Notes under the pieces: generated by a model
What the model was told of the DNA's origin: nothing
Databases searched by the model: none
What the model saw: the letters and a program-made list of their open reading frames with translations, nothing else
Translations under genes and position numbers: made by a program
Source of the DNA: Larus michahellis
Lineage: Eukaryota > Chordata > Aves > Charadriiformes > Laridae
DNA length: 64,000 bases
Assembly: GCF_964199755.1 (NCBI RefSeq)
Contig: NC_133898.1
Span: forward strand, 32,181,985-32,245,984
Reading direction: 5' to 3'
Shown: in pieces, positions 61,001 to 64,000 of the stretch
Layout of the letters: every line of letters begins with the position of its first letter
Numbering within the stretch: the stretch's first letter is position 1

Positions 61001-63869
61001 GATCCCAAAGTATTCTGTAAACACTTCTATCAATATATCTTACTTTGGACCTCTAAACTGTCAGTTTAATCCTTAAGCAAGTAATTTGGGAAGATTTGTC
61101 TTCAGTACTGGTGTCTTTGAGTCAGTTTGTGTGGCTTGTTTGATTTTTTTTTTCTGGCAGTGTTTTTTTGGGGTGGTTTTTATTTTTTGTTAGATTCAGG
61201 CTTTTACTACCTAGAGAAGATGCCAGGCTGGAACCTTTGAAACCAAGTTCGCTGGACACAAACCAGGACATTGCACAACAGCTGCATGGGAAGTTCCCTT
61301 ATTCTGTCACTTTCTGGGGTGATAAGGTTGTCAGAGCTTTTTGTAACTTTCATCCTGGCTCTCCAATAGCAGGAAAAGAGCATCGATGGTGAGGAGTTTT
61401 TGTGTCTGATGCAAGAATCCTTGAGGATTTGTCATAAAACCTCTCACCTCATGTGGACAGCCAGGGTTCTGCCACTGGCTGAACAAAACATTTGGGCTCT
61501 GAAAAGCTATAGGCAATTAAAAATGAAAATTCAGAAGTAAAATTCCCTGATAGCACATTCTCATTCCCTTTGTCCAACCAATTCCACACATAAGAAAAAA
61601 GCCTTAAATTGCCTATGAAGAAAAAGTGAAACTTTTTTTATTATCCCTAATGAAAAAACTCTATTTCATCGTTGCTTTTTTTTTTTAAATACAGTAAGAA
61701 AATTGTATGGCTCCAGTCAGCTTAATGGGTATTTAACATACATAATTTAGATACATCTGATGATGCTAAAGTGAAAAAGCCAATAAAGCGGGTGCAGCCT
61801 GGACAAGTCAATAGGTGCCATATTGGTAATACCATGAAAGGTCCTCAGGCAGCCCTGCTCTCGGTGCCTCATCTCCAGCTCCTTCCGTACTGCCGATCTA
61901 GCTCACCGTGGGGGCAGTGGGTGACCCTGAACCAGGGAACTGGTCTGTTTTAAAATGATCCTTTATGCTCTCTCTATTCTTCTTCTTGGCTATTTGTTTT
62001 GGAAAAGCGTGAGGAGGAATGATGGGCTGCTCAGGATGGCACAGCAAAAAAAAAAAGTTGTGAAATGAAGTTCTCAGGTAATCTGTGAGTCTAACAGGAA
62101 TAATCTACTCCGCAACTTCGAAGTTGCCACAGAAATGTGTGGTTTGGTTTTTTTTGTTGGTTTTTTTTTTTTTTTTCCCCAAACACAAGGAATCTCTGTC
62201 TGTAGCTGAATACAGTTCACTTACCAGATTAAGACAAAGCTCTTATCGGATTTTTTTTTTTCCCCTCACAACTATGTTGTGGTTGAAACAAGAGGTTTAC
62301 GTTTTATTTAATCTAGAAAAATGAAGATGTTTACATAATTTTAATTTTTCCCATTCCATGCACTGAGATAGCACAGAAAACAAACCATATCCAGACGTGT
62401 GTATACATTACACCAAAGCAAAACATACTGCCAGTCCTGGAACTTGGTACGCAACTACAACTAGTTGTGCCCACTACCTCCCTCAGCTTGCAGCAGTGAC
62501 TTCAAACTATGTAAATACAGCAGCGTGACACTGTACAGTATCAGGTTGTGCTGTCTGTGGCTGCACAAACTGTGTTAGTGTGAATTATAAGGCCCAGTGG
62601 TTCAGTACTAAGGTATATAACGTCATTCTTTATCTCATCTGTGGTGCATGCCTTAGTTGGGCAACTGTAAATAAAGGGTGGTGGGTTTGTTTTGTTTTTT
62701 TTTTTTTTACTGTTTTCAGGCTGTCAACCTGAAAGGGTAGGCTGGGACTGTGGGCTTCCTGGGCTGCTCACTCATGTTTTTGAGAGGTGAATTCTGTATC
62801 TTCAGGAGTTGCCTGCCTTTTCCATAGGCCATGCCTTCAGATGATGGAAGCGAGGGTCTGCTTCTGTCGAAATCCACTCCTTACTGGATGAAGGTACGCT
62901 GTAAGCTTCAAAGTGTGGGAAATTCCTCTAATATCACAGTGCAGACTTAAGCTGAGGAAAAGAGCTCAGAGGCATTTTGTTTAATTGATAATAATTGCGA
63001 CAAGCCAACTATTTGACTTAACTGTTCTCTTGCCTTGAAAGTTTAAACCGTTTCATTTACCAAGCAGTAAACCACAAGAGTAGAAATAACACACCATTTA
63101 ACTTCTAGCTATTTGAATGTGGGTCTCTGCTAAGGAGGTGGTATTGTGCCTCTAGAAAAAAACAGCTGGATTGAGCTGCTACTTCCCAAGGAGTTTCTGC
63201 AGACTTTCTTTTCAGGTCCTGCAGATGTTCCTGTCGGGAGACAAAATAGAGGAAGATTTCCTATTTTTTCTTTCAATGCATGAATGTGTTGATGACTAAA
63301 TCACTGCATCGTATGCCAGCTTCGCGTATTTCAGGAATTTGGTACTCAGTTGCCTGTTTGACACAAAGTACTCACTCGGGAAATTAAAAGCGCCCTAAAA
63401 GTAGAAGAAATCGTAAAACCTAATAGTCCCAGATTCACTTAAAGGGGGAAAGGGAAGAGGGATATGATCATTTGAAACACCAGGGACGCTCATCCTCCTT
63501 CTAATCAACGCGTTTCCCCGCAGCTCGGGCTGAAGTGAAATGTTAGCTTGGGTAACGCTCAAGCTACACGCACGAAAAATCCAGGACATGAAGCAAATAA
63601 TAAATCATCATCTTCCTTGCAAGAAAATGATAAAAAGCGTTCCTCTCCCGAGGAAGCGTCCCGCGGCAGGATCAATTGGTTTGTAAAGCGCATGGATTGC
63701 TTGTGAGGCTGTGAATTTTCTATCAAGGCGGGGAAATGGCTTTGCCTTACATCAATATTGATGGCTTTTTGAGGCATGCCTCTCGCCAGGATGATTTGTA
63801 AGCACCTCCTTCAGAACTTCCTGACTCCTAGACAAGCTGCTAGGCTTATCTTTACCCTGCCGTAGCTGC

Positions 63870-64000
63870 TTTCTCCTGCGTTCAGGCTGGCTCCTCCGGA
63901 GGGCTTGGAGCCACCCCCGCCCCCGGGCTGCCCCCCAATTCCTTGCCGGCGGCGGGCAGGGCTCTCCCTTCCCGCCCGCTCCCGGCAAAGGAGCCGCCAA
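63870..64000. promoter_or_regulatory. Left edge of a CpG island (partial)
   Basis: G+C and CpG rise steeply over the last 130 bases (GCCGGCGGCGGGC, CCCGCCCGCTCCCGG). This is most likely the promoter island of the next gene. Human order makes MTA3 on the plus strand the expected neighbour, but no MTA3 coding sequence lies in the window, so the gene name is inference. Confidence 0.5.

Larger units (their letters stand above)
46211..63869. other. Intergenic region right of KCNG3
   Basis: About 17.6 kb with no supported gene. It holds the CR1 cluster at 54.2-55.3 kb, G/T-rich low-complexity patches (48610-48640, 57979-58030, 62130-62176, 62680-62710) and several poly-T runs. Open frames of 143 codons (55370-55801) and 134 codons (57419-57823) on the plus strand carry no domain I recognise. 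By synteny the next gene to the right should be MTA3 on the plus strand; none of its coding sequence is seen. Confidence 0.6.

Overview
The window looks like avian nuclear DNA. The evidence is a set of CR1 non-LTR retrotransposon fragments with bird-type 3' ends (3' octamer of the ATTCTATG type), compact introns, and two vertebrate genes in conserved order. Species cannot be fixed from the sequence. Most of the 64 kb is non-coding; there is no sign of a bacterial, phage, CRISPR or operon-like system.

Layout. (1) 1-7.7 kb: AT-rich non-coding sequence. In human 2p21 the order is EML4, COX7A2L, KCNG3, MTA3, with EML4 tail-to-tail with COX7A2L, so this stretch may hold EML4 3' UTR, but I recognise no EML4 coding exon. 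(2) 7.7-17.1 kb, minus strand: COX7A2L (SCAF1/COX7RP), complete, three coding exons (16651-16580, 9565-9431, 8528-8385), 116 aa, all introns phase 0. Its promoter lies in a CpG island (about 16.2-17.3 kb) with a consensus NRF1 site, a CCAAT box, GC boxes and a strong G-quadruplex motif. Intron 1 carries an old CR1 of about 1 kb. (3) 17.3-33.9 kb: intergenic, with no supported gene. (4) 33.9-46.2 kb, minus strand: KCNG3 (Kv6.3, a silent voltage-gated K+ channel subunit), complete, two coding exons (45415-44760 and 36058-35413) separated by an 8.7 kb intron, 433 aa, with exon 1 in a large CpG island. (5) 46.2-63.9 kb: intergenic, with a cluster of three CR1 pieces at 54.2-55.3 kb. (6) 63.87-64.0 kb: the sequence turns GC-rich, probably the edge of the next CpG island, which synteny suggests is that of MTA3.

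The two genes are tandem on the same strand but do not work together: COX7A2L acts in the mitochondrial inner membrane in respiratory supercomplex assembly, while KCNG3 acts at the plasma membrane (or ER) as a modifier of Kv2 channels. The most notable points are a cysteine at the outer-pore position of KCNG3 where I recall tyrosine in human KCNG3, the G-quadruplex next to the NRF1 site in the COX7A2L promoter, and the CR1 cluster with a small perfect hairpin inserted between its terminal octamers.
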